DNA of 64,000 bases, from assembly GCA_948567375.1 (NCBI GenBank), contig OX419756.1:68860552-68924551 (forward strand), given 5' to 3'. Origin of the DNA: Lunularia cruciata (taxonomy: Eukaryota; Streptophyta; Marchantiopsida; Lunulariales; Lunulariaceae). Each line of letters opens with the position of its first letter. Position 1 is the stretch's first letter. Both the position numbers and the translations under genes were made by a program. A model generated the notes under the pieces. It saw only the letters and a list, made by a program, of their open reading frames with translations, ran no database searches and had not been told where the DNA came from. Below, one piece after another: positions 43,567 to 55,531 of the stretch.

Positions 43567-43977
43567 TGTAAAAGACCAAGACCGAGGAGAGAAATAGGAG
43601 AATGGAAAATCACATTGGGACACTTGAATGCGGGAAAACTCCAAATGCCTAGCATGAGCTTTGGCTCTTGTATTTATAAGGAGCATACAAGGCCCATGAG
43701 AAGCTTTTCAAGAAGCTTCCTTGAGCCACTTTCTTGGAGTGCAAGCCAAGTTAACTGTGAAGCTTCTCAAGAAGTTTCCTTCTTGGCATGCAAACTAAGT
43801 TTGTTGGAAGTTTCTAAAAGCTTCTTTCTAGAAACTACCTACTTGGGATGCAAGCTAAGCTAGTGGGATGCTTCCCAAGAAGCTTCCTAGATACTTCTAG
43901 AATATTTTAGGCTAATTTGGCATATTCACTACTTTGTTAGCCTAACTAAATTTTTCATTAAACTCCATATTGTTACA
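43567..43977 (-). repeat. 3' LTR of the gypsy chromovirus
   Basis: 411 bp, ending TTGTTACA in plus reading. It contains several copies of a GAAGCTTC-type word. It aligns end to end with 48835-49259. Confidence 0.92.
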
Positions 43978-43992
43978 TATTCCCCCACCACT
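43978..43992 (-). other. Polypurine tract of the gypsy element
   Basis: On the minus strand this reads AGTGGTGGGGGAATA, directly before the 3' LTR start TGTAACA. It is the plus-strand primer site for element replication. Confidence 0.75.
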
Positions 43993-46900
43993 AGTTGGTG
44001 ACGTCCTCATCGCGATTGAAGATTCATACTCTTGGATGGCCGTTTGTGCATTTTGGAGATGAGAAGGAGGCTCCCAGGTGGCATCATGAAGAGGATAGCC
44101 CTTCCAAAGGACCTTGTACTCTATATGTTATTGGCGGCCGCGGTGGATGTGGCGATGTGCAAGTATACAATCAACTTTGTACTCCTCATGATCATGGATA
44201 GGGAAGGAGGAGGAGGAGGTTGGACACAAGAGGAAAAAGAAGATGGATTAGGAACAAAAGGTTTTAACTTGGACACATGAAAGATAGGGTGGATGTGCAT
44301 ATGACAAGGTAAGGTAAGTCGATAAGCAACAAGAGAGATGATTTGGGTGACATCAAAGAGTCATATCCAATTAGGGGCGAGTTTATGAACTTGGGTATCA
44401 AGTGGGAGGGGTAGGTTATTGGAAGAGAGCATGACTTTGTCACCAACTTGAAAGGTGAGATCACGACAATGGTCATCCGCATATTGTTTCTAAAGATTCT
44501 GAGCAACAAAGAGATGAGACTTGGCTTGCTGGAAGAATTGGGATATGGTGGTCAAGAAGGTTGAAATATGAGGGACATGAGATGGAGGAGGAGCAAGAAG
44601 GGACTTTGGAACAAGTAATTTGGCCAAAATTGAGAAAGGAAGGAGAGAATCCGATGCTTGCTTGTTTGGAGTTATTGTATGCAAACTCCACAACTATAAG
44701 GAATTCATCCCAATTGGTGTGGTGAATGTTGACAAAGGCACAAAGCATATCCTTCAAGGTGCAATTTGAACGTTCAGTTTGTCCATTAGTTTGAGGATGA
44801 TAGATAGTGAACAAAGCTTGGTGCCAAGTATCTAAAAGAGTGCTTGCCAAAAATTCCCAATGAATCAAGGATCACCGTCAAAGGTGAGTACACACGACAT
44901 CCTATGATGTTTGAATATATTTTTGAAGTAGATTTGTGCCAAGGTTGGATCATCAACATTATCAATTGTTGGTGCCAAATGGATTTGCCTACTAAGTTTA
45001 TCCACAAACACCACAATTGTTGTGTCACCTTGCTTTGTCTTGGGCAAGGAGGTGATGAGATCTAAGTTCACTTGTTCCCAACAAGTAGATGGAATGGGGA
45101 GTGGTTAAAGGAGTCCACTTGGTTTTTGGTTATTGGCCTTGTTGCATTAGCAACTCTCACATAATTGGAAAAACTCCCAAACATCTTGTGCCATGTTGGG
45201 CCACCACCATTGGCATTGGAGGGTACCCAAGGTCTTGTCCATACGCATGTGACCAACAATTGGTAATCATGTGCTTCTTGAAGGCGTATAAGTCAAAGAT
45301 CACCTTTGGTTGGAACATACATATGGTCCTCATGGAAAAGAAGGCCTTCCTTGAAGGAGAAGGTGTTGTACTCCTTGTTGCATGTTGCAAGACAACCTTG
45401 TACCCATCTGAAAGAATGGATCTTGTTGTAGAGCGGTCCTAAACTCAATTTGGACTTTAGAGTCAAATTGACACTATCGTAATGCCGCTATGATGAGAGG
45501 AAGAGACTTCAAATCAGGTCATCGTGACAAGGCATCAAGGATGACATGGAACCAATCGGGTTTGTACTCAAGTCTGATGTCAAACAGTTGTAGTTGTTCC
45601 TTCCATTGATGATGTCGACTCTTCATGTGTTCCAAATGTAATGTTTACAACAAGGGCTTGTGATCAGTTTGCATGACCACTTGTCTCCCCAAGAGATAAT
45701 GCTTCCATACCTTGGTGGCATATACCATCACCAATTGTTCCCAATCTTGAGTAGAGTAATTCCTTTCTGTTGTATTTAGTCTACAAGACACAAAGGCAAT
45801 GGGATGTGATCCATATGTGAATTTTTGTTGCAACATTGCTCCAATTGCAAAGTTAGAAGCATGGAAATCAACCACACATGGTAGTTGAGGATCACATGGT
45901 GAAGAATTGGTCTTGAAGACACCATATGTTTCAACTTTTGGAATGCTTCTTTGTGCTTGTTGTTCCATTGAAAGCTCAAGTTCTTCCCCAAGAGATTGGT
46001 CAATGGTGTGGCCACATGAACATAGTAGTGGATGAATTATCAATAAAAACTAGCCAATCCATTAAATGCATGTACTTCAATAGCATCCTTTGGAGTAGGC
46101 CAATCAATGATGGCCTTGATTTTTTCCTTTTCCATCTCGATCCACTCCGATGAGATCTTGTGACCCAAGAAGGTAACTTCCTTTTGCCAAAAAGCACACT
46201 TTGACTTCTTGCAATAAAACTTCCAATATCGTAGTCGTCTTAGGACTTCTTGTACATGATTCACATGTTCAACCTCTACCTTGATACAGATTAAGATATC
46301 ATCCAAGAACATCACCATGAACTGATCCAACAGTCCATCCAACACCCAATGCATTTGATCCATGAAGACTATTAAAGCATTAGTGAGCCCAAAAGGTAAA
46401 ACTCTCCACTCAAAATGTCCATACTTTGTGAGAAAAGGTAATCTTTTGCAAATCCTCCTTATCAATGGGGATTTGCCAGTAGCCATTGTGAAGATCCTAA
46501 CTTGGAGAAGTATTGTGCTCCACTCAATTGATCAAGCAAGTCATCAATTCAAGGCAAAGGGTATGCATTCTTCACTATTTGTTTATTGAGCACACAATAA
46601 TCAATACAAAAACAAAGTCCTCCATCTTTCTTTGGAACAAATAGCACCGGTGCTCCCCAAGAAGATGTACTATGCCATATGAAATCCTTATCCAACAACT
46701 CCTTGAGTGTTGTTTGCAACTCCTCCAACTCCTTTGGTGAGAGCCAATAGATTGGTCTACTCGCTAGAGTACTCCCCGATACTAACTCAATCTTGAAGGG
46801 CATATGACAATAAGAGGATAATCCTTTTGGCAGATCATCTAGAAACACATCCGCAAACTCTTGAATTATATGGTCAAGCATTGCTCTATGAGGCTCCTAA

Positions 46901-48300
46901 CTCTCCTCAGATCCTCCTTGTGCAACCGGCTTGATCCACATTGCAAAAATAGACTTATCTTCCTCTAAAGCTTGAACTATAGTTGCTTCACTGACAACTT
47001 CCCATCTAGGGACTTATCTTCCTTCAAGGCTCGCTCTATGGTTGCTTTCTTGACAAAGTTCCCATCTTGGGACTTCTCTTCCTTCAAAGCTTGCTCTATG
47101 GTTGCTTCTTTACAAACTTCTTATCTTGGAGCTTCTCTTCTACCAAAGCTTGCTCTATGGCTACTTTCCTTACAAACTTCCCATCTTGGGACTGGTTATC
47201 CTTAGGTGTCTTACTCAAAGGTGCTGGAAAATCTAATTAGAAATTCCTACCTTGGTGTTGTACTTGAATTTGTTGTCGGGTCCAATCAAATTGAACCTTA
47301 TGATGTTCAAGCTAAAGTAGTCCTAGAATGACATTGTAGTATAGAGGTGCCACTACAACCCTCATGCACTCCAAATATTCCTTCCCAATCTTGAAGGTAA
47401 TAGGATGCAAGGTACGGAATGCAGAACACTTTCTACCATCCGTTATCATCAATCTACTTCCAATTACTGGTTTGATACGAATACCCAATTCCTTTGCTAA
47501 TTGCATAGATATGTAATTCTTTGAACTTCTAAAATCAACCAAAATCATACAACCAAAATTAGATATAGTACCTTGCAAGTGAAGCAAACTTGCATAGGTT
47601 GAGCCTTTAATCTTATTGGAACTAATCAAGCTCTTAGTGGACGGCTCAAAATTTGCACTAGGATTCCTCATTTCCTTGATCATTTTGCTTCACAAACTCC
47701 ATCTAGACGACTTGTCAAGGTCGGTCCTTTGTGAATGTACATTCAGCAATGCAATGTCCCAATTGGTGGCAATAAAAATAACCATCATTTTGTCGTAGTT
47801 TTTCTCAATCTCCAATGCCAAGTGGTCTCTGTTGAATGGCATAAATCTCCATTGGTGCCGGCTCTTCCACTCGTGCGTAGTGTATTGGTAGGTTCTATGG
47901 AAGTTGAGGTCAAGACCAAGTTGTTGCAACCAAGGAATCAAAATGTTTGGCCAACCGCATGGCTTCCTTCAAGTGTTGTGGCTCTTGCATGGTTACCTCT
48001 AATTTGGTTCTTGACTTCAAGCCCCTCACAAATCAATCCAAAGCTTCACCTTCCAATATATGTGGAATTTACATAATGGTGTTCTGGAATTGCATGATGT
48101 AACTTCTTACAAAGCCAATCTGTTTTAACTCTACCAACCCATCACGTGCAGCTCATGTGGCATTTATAGCTTAGAATTGACTAATCATGGCACTCTTGAA
48201 TTCTACTCACATCGATTGGTGCAACAATTTGTAGTTCAGTTCATTGCTCTACTCGGAATTGTCACCATAGCTTTGCTACTCCATCCAATTGGCTAGAAGC
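43993..48300 (-). pseudogene. gag-pol remains of the gypsy chromovirus
   Basis: Domains on the minus strand, 5' to 3'. Gag ends in a CCHC zinc knuckle (about 47782-47737), CX2CX4HX4C with its first Cys changed to Tyr. An aspartic protease follows (47683-47312, LVDFRSSKNYIS, so the catalytic DSG is damaged). RT (46881-46040) has [14 protein letters not shown] and the catalytic FLDDIL. RNase H (46043-45645) has FAIGAMLQQ and QTDHKPLL. Integrase (about 45430-44490) has LDLITSLPKT and HPQTNGQTER. A chromodomain (about 44135-44010) has KVLWKGYPLHDATWEP. Frames shift several times and stops are common. No functional protein is possible. Confidence 0.88.
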
Positions 48301-48822
48301 CAAGAGAACCTATTTCAGCTCATCTTGAAGATTGGTAGCTTCAAAATAACATTCGTAGTCAAACACAAAATTCTCTACTGCACTCAAGAGATTCTTACCT
48401 TCCAATACCTTGGGTTTAGAGAATTAGATTTGACCTTCTATCTCTTAAACAAGTACCCAATCTACTTGCTCATATCGTTGATGATCTTGTTCATCCAACA
48501 ATTGAGTAAGGTGCTCAATTTGTTGATGCATAGCAATGATAATGTCAGGTATTGCCGTCATGTCTACAACTCTATCCCACTACTCCTAATTTATCTAATT
48601 TATTAACACATAGATGTAACACGTCCACCTTTCTCCATAAGTTACAACCAGAAGCATCAAGGGTTCCTCTGACAAGGTGATTGCATGCAAAAAATTCTGC
48701 CCAAAGCGTGATGTGATGAATTGTGTGAAATGGTGCTTGGGTAGTACTTGGATAAAAAAAAATCCCAATGGTTTGGGGGAGGTGGATTTGGTGGTCCATA
48801 AATTCAATCCATCCCATTCTTA

Positions 48823-48834
48823 CTTTGATACTAA
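48823..48834 (-). other. Degenerate tRNA-iMet primer-binding site of the gypsy element
   Basis: Immediately inside the 5' LTR the minus strand reads TTAGTATCAAAG, close to the standard TGGTATCAGAGC but with a few changes. The position is exact, so the identification is good despite decay. Confidence 0.7.
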
Positions 48835-49259
48835 TGTAAAAGACAAAGACCAAGGAGAGAAATAGGAGAATGGAAGATCACAATGGGACACTTGAATTTC
48901 AGAAAACTCCGAATGCCTAGCATGAGCTTTGGCTTTCATATTTATCGGGAGCATAAAAGGCCCTTGAGAAGCTTTTCAAGAAGCTTCCTTGAGCAACTTT
49001 CTTGGAGTGCAAGCCAAGTTAACCACAAAGCTTCTTGAGAAGCTTCCTGCTTGAAGCCGCCTACTTGGCATGCAAGCTAAGCTAGTTGGAAGCTTCTAGA
49101 AGTTTCCTTCTAGAAACTACTGACTTGGGATGCAAACTAAGCTAGTGGGATGCTTCCCAAGAAGCTTCCTAGATACTTTAGAATATTCTAGGCTAATTTG
49201 GCCTATTCACTACTTTGTTAGCCTTGATTAACTTTGTCTCTAAACTCCATATTGTTATA
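48835..49259 (-). repeat. 5' LTR of the gypsy chromovirus
   Basis: 425 bp. It ends TTGTTATA in plus reading, where the other LTR has TTACA, so its terminal dinucleotide has mutated. It is followed by ACCTT of the target duplication. Confidence 0.92.
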
Positions 49260-49264
49260 ACCTT

Positions 49265-49739
49265 CCTCTACTAATAGATCCACATGTGGCATTTGGTATA
49301 CTCTCCTCTAGTATTGCACATCGATCAACTTACCTTCTCCGCACAATTCTATCTTCCTTGACTTTCCTATCATATTTGAGAGTTTTTGATAGGAGGATAT
49401 GGGAGTCTTTAGTGATATCATTGGACCATGGACATTTGAGTGTGTGATGGGGGATTTGGCAAATACACAAACATCTTTACTAGTCTTGTGAGGAGGGGTA
49501 GGCTTATTCTATTTGGAGGAGATGGCACCTATAGCATTTTTGGGTAGTTTGGCTCTCTCGGCATCCCTACTTTCCTCACATTTTGTGGTTGTTGATAGGC
49601 CAATTTTGGAGACTTATGTGACCAAGGTGGAAGAGAGATCCTTTTCTCTCTAAGTGTTATTGAGGTAGATAAGAGATGTCCCATCTTCATGGGCACAAAA
49701 GGACCTTCCATCCTTTGCTTCACTAATGTCAAATTGGAC
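49265..49739 (+). pseudogene. Non-LTR relic, middle piece
   Basis: This continues the element cut at 43561: deleting the gypsy insertion and one ACCTT rejoins the sequence. It should correspond to the part between RT palm and nuclease. No clean motif can be read because stops are frequent. It is cut again at 49744 by a solo LTR. Confidence 0.55.
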
Positions 49740-49744
49740 CAGAG

Positions 49745-50484
49745 TGTAATACTCCAAGGACAAGAGAAGAGAGAAAACACAGATTGCATCCTCAAACATT
49801 CGATGCCCCAAGGGAGCACCTTCTCTTTATTATATAGACAAAGAGGATCTCCTCTAAGGAAGCTCCACCATAGGATTAGGGACACAGATAGGTGACATGT
49901 CAGCAAGCTCCACCCTTGGATTACTTACTTGGATGGGTGACATGTCTGGTCTAGGTCCTATTTGGTTGGTCAAACAAGCTTTGACCGGAGGGAATCTTTT
50001 AGAGAATCTTCCTGTAGGAATCTCAGAATCACATGAGTAAGGTACCATTGGAAAGCTCTCGGCGAGACAAACCAGAGAGGAGGGAAGGACAGCCTTTCCT
50101 TCATTGGGGGGGGGGAATCTGCACATTTTTGAGGCCTAATTCATCCGTTTAGGCCTCCGAAATTGCCTTCAAAGATTTTAGGCATATTTCGGTTCCTACT
50201 CTATTAGTAGAAGTCTCCTTTTGGTGATACCTATTTTTGATATGTTTAGTCCATCATGTCTAACATCCTTCCAGATGTTACCAAACCAATTCTCACTTTA
50301 AATCATATGTCTAGCTATTGGTTCTAAGGTTCTCAAGTCTATTTCAATTTTTGCCCTATTGGTAGAAGTACTCTTTTGGTGATACTTCTATCTGATCTAT
50401 TTCAACCATCATGTATAACATCATTCGAGATGTTACCAAACCAAATTTCACATCTAGATCATATGGCTAGCTCTTGGTATTACA
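49745..50484 (-). repeat. Solo LTR, family 2
   Basis: 740 bp, starting TGTAATAC and ending GTATTACA in plus reading, collinear with 591-1332 and including the long G run (about 50106-50114). The flanking 5-bp duplication CAGAG is perfect (49740-49744, 50485-50489). No primer site or polypurine tract adjoins it, so it is a solo LTR formed by recombination. Deleting it plus one CAGAG rejoins the non-LTR relic. Confidence 0.92.
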
Positions 50485-50489
50485 CAGAG

Positions 50490-51128
50490 GTTTGCAATCT
50501 TCCTTGAGGGAGTAACAATGTCAACATGTGCTACATTCTCTCTTAGTTGACTCGTCCATTCCTCGAGCCACTAGAGCATATCTTTGCTCTTGCTCCGGCA
50601 AGGGTACAGGCTCTTGGATCCTAGCTCAATCGTGCATTAGGGCATTCAAACTCATACCAACCACTTTCTCTACAACGATGAGGTTCTACCTAGGTTTGGT
50701 CCACTTGTTTGCATCTTTATTACTCACTTGTGAGTGTGGTTCTACACGAGATGCAACAGTGATCCATATGACATGATGTCCTTTTGGAAAACATAAGATA
50801 GCTATCCATCATGCCATCAAGGATATAATGTTTTTTATGGCATGAAAGAGTGGATACCTTGCTTGGATGGAGTGTTCATATTCTTTGAAGATGACACGTG
50901 TTAGAGAAAACTTATCCTTGGTCTGGGATGATCAAGTGACAATGGCGGATGTTGTGGTTACAAACACTACGTGTGATGCAATTTTGGAGGGAGTGATTAC
51001 TCATCTTCTTGGATGGGCAGCGAGTGAAGTAGCAACATGCAAGGTCTCCAAGTATAGAGGTATGCAACGAGATCACCTCTTTGTTATTCTAGCCTTGGAG
51101 TTATATGAAGCAATGGACATGAAGTTAG
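50490..51128 (+). pseudogene. Non-LTR relic, zinc motif and first part of nuclease
   Basis: Collinear with 27100-27720. The Cys-rich motif (LLLTCECGSTRDATVIH) lies near 50720-50765. The nuclease core lies around 50880-51000 and includes LVWDDQVTMADVVVTN, the acidic core of the PD-(D/E)XK-like fold. It is cut at 51128 by another LTR copy. Confidence 0.6.
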
Positions 51129-51573
51129 TGTAATACCAATAGCTAGACATATTAGCTAGAGGTGAAAATTGGCATGGTAATATCTTGAAGGATTTTATGT
51201 ATGATGGGCTAAGTAGATCAGATAGTGGTGTCACCAAAAGAGTACTTCTACTAGTAGGAGCTGAAAATAGCCTAAAGTTGTAATACCAAAAGCTATACAT
51301 ATCATCCCGAGGTGAGAATTGGCTTGGTAACATCTAGAAGGATGTTATATATGATGGGCTAGGTAGATTAGATAGAGGTGTCACCAAAAGAGAACTTTTA
51401 CTTTAGAGATCGCTAACAAGTCACCCATTCATGTTTCTAATCCAAGGGTGGAGCTTCCTTCGAGGAAGTCCACTTTGCTATATAATATAGTCTAGGTGCT
51501 CCTTTGGGGTATAGGAGGTTTGAGTGTGAAACTCTATGTTTCTCTTCATGTCTCCTATCCTCGGAGGATTACA
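51129..51573 (+). repeat. Third LTR copy, family 2, internally deleted
   Basis: It starts TGTAATACC and ends GGATTACA on the plus strand, opposite in orientation to the solo LTR 650 bp upstream. The tandem internal duplication is clear (second unit from about 51288). The middle of the LTR is missing. The flanks GTTAG and ATTCT do not match, so the target duplication is lost or the ends were rearranged. Confidence 0.8.
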
Positions 51574-51970
51574 ATTCTACACATTTTTCAAGAGTTCACA
51601 AGAGCTTATCATATTAAATGCCAAGGGTATCACTCTCACTCTCATACTTTGTAGCATATTTTAGACAGAATGTGTCCATTGCTCTACATAGAGCATTGGC
51701 TGTTGCAATCCATAGGAGAGCAATCACTCTAGGTGATGCTTCTTCGAATGCTCCAGTAGTTTGTAGACCTTCATAGCTCAGATATCTTAGGCACGGTAGG
51801 GCAAATCTCTCAAATCTATGCTGCGGGGACCTCGTCCTATTTGACCTCTTTTGTCTCTCCCTTGTATGGCTTGATGGGATCATCTTATTCGACCGCTTTT
51901 GTCTCTCCCTTGTATGGCTTGATGGGATCTTCCAATCCTTCTTGTATTTTATGTGGTCGCCTTTTAGTCT
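51574..51970 (+). pseudogene. Non-LTR relic, 3' piece
   Basis: Collinear with about 27715-28060. It contains the plus-strand segment corresponding to SIALHRALAVAIHRRAITLGDAS and a 3' part with a 60-bp duplication (GTCTCTCCCTTGTATGGCTTGATGGGATC repeated near 51850 and 51910). A short related segment recurs at 55835-55885 upstream of RCA. Confidence 0.6.
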
Positions 51971-53005
51971 TTGGCGTAAGGCAGAAACTCGTCAATTCTT
52001 AAGATAAGCATTCAGAAGAGAGAATGTGAACCTGCACATTTTGCCACTCCCTCTATCCGAGTGGAAGATTGCGAAACGCTCTTTAGCGTCAGGTAGAAAC
52101 TTTTAAATACTCGAGATAGGCATTCAAGAGAGAAAGTATGCAACTTTCCATTCTGAACATTCAGAAAAGAAACTCTGAGTGGACATAGTACAGCGTTTAG
52201 TTGGCGTGTATTTTTCTCCATAGAAACGTTTTTAGACAAATTCAACTGAGTGTGGACGATCCGTTAGTGAGAGTTCCACCTTCCTATCCTCTGATTTCGC
52301 GGTATTTGGGCGAAGATTCCATGTCCGTATTGGTGGAAAATAATATTGCAACGACCCCTCTCGCACTGCGGATAAGTATTCTGAGGTGTATATGAATTAT
52401 TCGTTGAAGGAATATCTCTCCATTTTGCAAAACCGTCGCTGGTTCGCTTTTATTGGAATAAACTACTCCATTCTACTTAAAGAACATTCCATTTCTTTGC
52501 ATCGATTATCAGAAACCAGTCCAGCACACTCGTACGAAATATTAACGCTTTTCTCATTTTCCAGGTTTAGATTTTTCCATCTGCAGAAAATTTCAAACAT
52601 GTCCTACAGAACGCAAGCTGGTGGCAAACGTGCACGATACTGAGGAGTTCATGTTCTCTAAAATATGAAATACGTCATCAACACCAATATCCGTTGGGAA
52701 AGGCAAGAGCTTAATTGAATTCTTGATGATAGATAAACAAACTGGTCCGAAGAACTTTACAGAAGAAAAAGGCCGTCTTTTCACCAAATTTCAGTCCTAC
52801 AAGGCTTTGCACTATTGGCTCTGCCTGGTACAAGCCCTTAAAAATAAACACTAATATCTACTACTAATCGACTCCTAGTTAAGATTGTGACTACCACTCC
52901 GTAGCATAAAACTTGGGCAATTTTTCCGACATGATACACGAACGTCGAGAATACTCGAAAGCTGCAAAATAAGTACTCCTTAGATGCTTCGATCCGGATG
53001 CATGT
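51971..53005. other. Intergenic region downstream of RCA
   Basis: Near 51990-52190 two imperfect copies of a segment (AAGATAAGCATTCAGAAGAG, GAGATAGGCATTCAAGAGAG) form a diverged duplication. The part nearest 53005 should be the RCA 3' UTR on the minus strand. No gene is seen; ORFs 52386-52643 and 52593-52787 look like chance. Confidence 0.45.
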
Positions 53006-55531
53006 CTACAAGTTTTTGAACTCGTAAACGCAAGTTCCATCGTCACTTCTGGCAGTGGGGTCGAAGTTCTCGGCACCTGGGTCTGTGCATCCCTCGGGAA
53101 CTGGCACGCTAACTTGCTGAGCAGCTTTCCCTGAAGACAATCAATCCAGATTCACGCGCACCGCATAACTATCAGTCGTTCTGAGCACTTCCCCTTTGAT
53201 GTTGTGAGGTAGCAGGAGAAGTTGGATTTCACCAAATTTCTACTTGGCTGGTACAGCAGTATCTGCCGAAAGTTACCAAGAAGTTACTGTGAGGTTTCAC
53301 CCGGGAGTGGATTTCTTCACAACCACGGTAGAACATAACTTATATCGAGTCAACGAAAGCGGTAGGAGGATTAAAACGCGACTTACCAGAGTAGAAGGTA
53401 CCGCTTGCAATAGCATCGGCGTTAGCATCTCCAAGAGCAGCCTCGGACAGGTACTTGTCTGCGAGTTGCACACGCTTAACATTGTCTTGCTCTTGCACCA
53501 ACATGGCTCCATATGTCAGAAGCTTATCGATGGTCATGGCGGGCTTCGAAAAGGTTGGTGGTCCTTCCTTGGAGTTGACCAATCTCTTTCCGATGTTCTC
53601 AACTCCGGTACTTCCGATCCACTTCCTCACCTCGTCATCGTACACACGAGCTCTGAGGGCACCGAAGAAATCTGCAAGAATCATTCACAGTTCGTAAGCA
53701 TTTCAGCCCTGCCATTTGACTTCTAAGAGAAGACTAAACACGTTCCAGCGTTCTTGGAGATGTCGACATGTTTTGTTCCAAACAAGAACTGAAGCTTCGG
53801 ACTCACCGATGGATTGGCCGGGGAAGGTGTCGACTAATCTGACAAGGTCGTCGGGGTGCACGTTGTCGGCCTTGAAGATACCAGTGCACACTCCAATTCG
53901 GTCATCACGGGTGGGAGCCCAGTAGAACTTCTCCATACGCCCGTCACGGATGAGAGGAGCGTATAAGGTGGAGAAATCGTTTCCTGTGACAATGATGGGC
54001 ACCCTTGGGATTTCCTCCTTGTTGTACACACCCGGAAGCTGGACATTCGTGGGGTTATCAGCAATGTTCATGAGAGTGGCGTTAACCATCTGGTTGTTGA
54101 CGGTGTATTGGGTGGTGCCTCCCATTCTTCCAGCTCCGGCATCGAGATCATTGATGAAGAGGCAACACATCTTACCTTTCTTTCGGATGATGTCCGCAGC
54201 CTCACGGTACCTTTGTCGGATCAACTTAGCGGGCTCTCCCGCATTTCCAGACTCCAACTCTCCGGCACTCATCATAATAGGCTGGATACCAAGCTTGGCG
54301 AAAACAAGTTCGGCTTGGAAGGATTTTCCCTGTCCCTTTCCTCCCCAGATACCGAGGATAAGAGGCACCTGCAACAGTTGCAAACCTCAAGTATTAAGTG
54401 AACGAATCTTCTGGGGCCCTCCTATTACGACGTGGAATCTACTTCAACATCTAGTAAAACAGCAGGAGCACTACATGAGTTTCAGGAGAAGGCACCGTGA
54501 ACTTGACTGACCTTAATATTGGGCAGATCCATGAAGTTCTTGCAAATGTGAATCAGAATCTTGTCCATGAAAGCGGGTGCAATATACATACCCTCCATCA
54601 TGTTGTCGAATATGAAGCTGTTATGCCAAGAGAAGAGTGTCAGCCGAATAACAGTAATTGAACTTCGTATCGGATGATTTAACGTTTGTCACATGTCTCC
54701 TGTTTCACAGCTAAAATCTTCGTTTACATCTCTTAAAGCCACATCGGTAGCAAGTGATTATGCTTCAATTCAGTACACGTAGTGAACACGAATATCTGTG
54801 ACCACCGAGTAGAAGTTGAAAAACAGGGTGGCACACAAACTTACGTCCTCTGGCCGGTGCTGATGTAGTCGTATGAAGACATAACGGCATTTTGAGTTCC
54901 CATCCCGACTGCTCCCTGGAAGAGAGGATCCACCATACCCTTTCCACGCTGGATGTCTTGCTGGTCGTCAGAAGTGTCATAGCCCAATCCGGCCCATCTG
55001 TCGACCTTCTTCTTGGGTACTTCGGCTTCAGCTTCGCAGACAATCCTGGCTTTGCCTCTGACCTGGGGGAGTGCAGGTGCAGCAGTCTTGAGGCTTCCTC
55101 CGAGGAAAGAAGAGCTCGGGCCCTTTCTCGCAGACTTGGTCACGGATGATACCTGCACAGAAAATCAATTCCCATCAAAGTTCTCCCTACACTTTCGCTA
55201 CAACTCCTCTCCAAACAGAGGGCACATTGAACGACCATTCATCTCCATGGCACCAAAAATCACACTCTCCACAACTAGCAAGAGCTCTTCCCTCGATTTT
55301 GACACATCTAGTTCGTTTCCCCAGCCTAACTACCTCAATAATCCTTTTCAAACTTTCCATGGCCGTAAAGAAGCCTCATTTCAGCAACCTAGAAATCCTA
55401 CGTGAAACTTCCAACCCTCTTGACGAAAACCAACCTGCAAAAATTCGAATTCTAATCAAAATAAGGTAAACTTCATAGCGGAGACTGACCTGTGACACGG
55501 CCAAAGCCTGGGTAGCGGATACGGCTGCCAT
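53006..55531 (-). CDS. RCA: Rubisco activase, chloroplast, alpha-type with redox tail; 6 exons
   Basis: Rubisco activase is a stromal AAA+ motor that uses ATP to pull inhibitory sugar phosphates off Rubisco. Exons from the ATG: 55531-55490, 55152-54845, 54617-54512, 54368-53807, 53671-53387, 53130-53006. All junctions are in phase with GT-AG borders and encode 475 residues. A Ser/Thr/Ala/Lys-rich transit peptide covers about residues 1-53. The mature N-terminus contains the [18 protein letters not shown] block needed for Rubisco contact. Walker A is GGKGQGKS (161-168), Walker [10 protein letters not shown] (220-228); the sensor region includes [20 protein letters not shown]. The last exon encodes Cys449 and Cys468, spaced 19 apart as in the thioredoxin-regulated alpha isoform. 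Reading through the last intron instead gives a stop after 15 codons and a 449-residue protein without the cysteines. The ATG is preceded by a leader with no competing in-frame start nearby. Confidence 0.97.
53131..53386 (-). other. RCA: Last RCA intron; retention would give a beta-like form
   Basis: The donor GTAAGT and acceptor TTCAG are strong. If retained, translation continues [15 protein letters not shown] to a TAA at 53340-53342. That removes the two-cysteine tail while leaving the AAA+ core complete. In several angiosperms alternative splicing of the corresponding intron makes the alpha and beta isoforms. Whether it happens here is inference. Confidence 0.6.

Larger units (their letters stand above)
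43567..49259 (-). mobile_element. Complete Ty3/gypsy chromovirus with both LTRs and TSD
   Basis: The element is bounded by two LTRs (43567-43977, 48835-49259), both starting TGTAAAAGAC in plus reading. A perfect 5-bp duplication ACCTT flanks it (43562-43566, 49260-49264). On the minus strand the order is 5' LTR, primer site, gag, protease, RT, RNase H, integrase, chromodomain, polypurine tract, 3' LTR: the Ty3/gypsy order with the chromodomain of chromoviruses. The two LTRs differ at roughly one base in ten plus small indels by eye, so the insertion is old. The coding region is broken by stops and frameshifts. It landed inside the non-LTR relic at 43105-51970. Confidence 0.93.

Noticed and set aside
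44844-46589. Plus-strand ORFs up to 117 codons across the gypsy element
   Set aside because: They are antisense shadows of the RT, RNase H and integrase frames.
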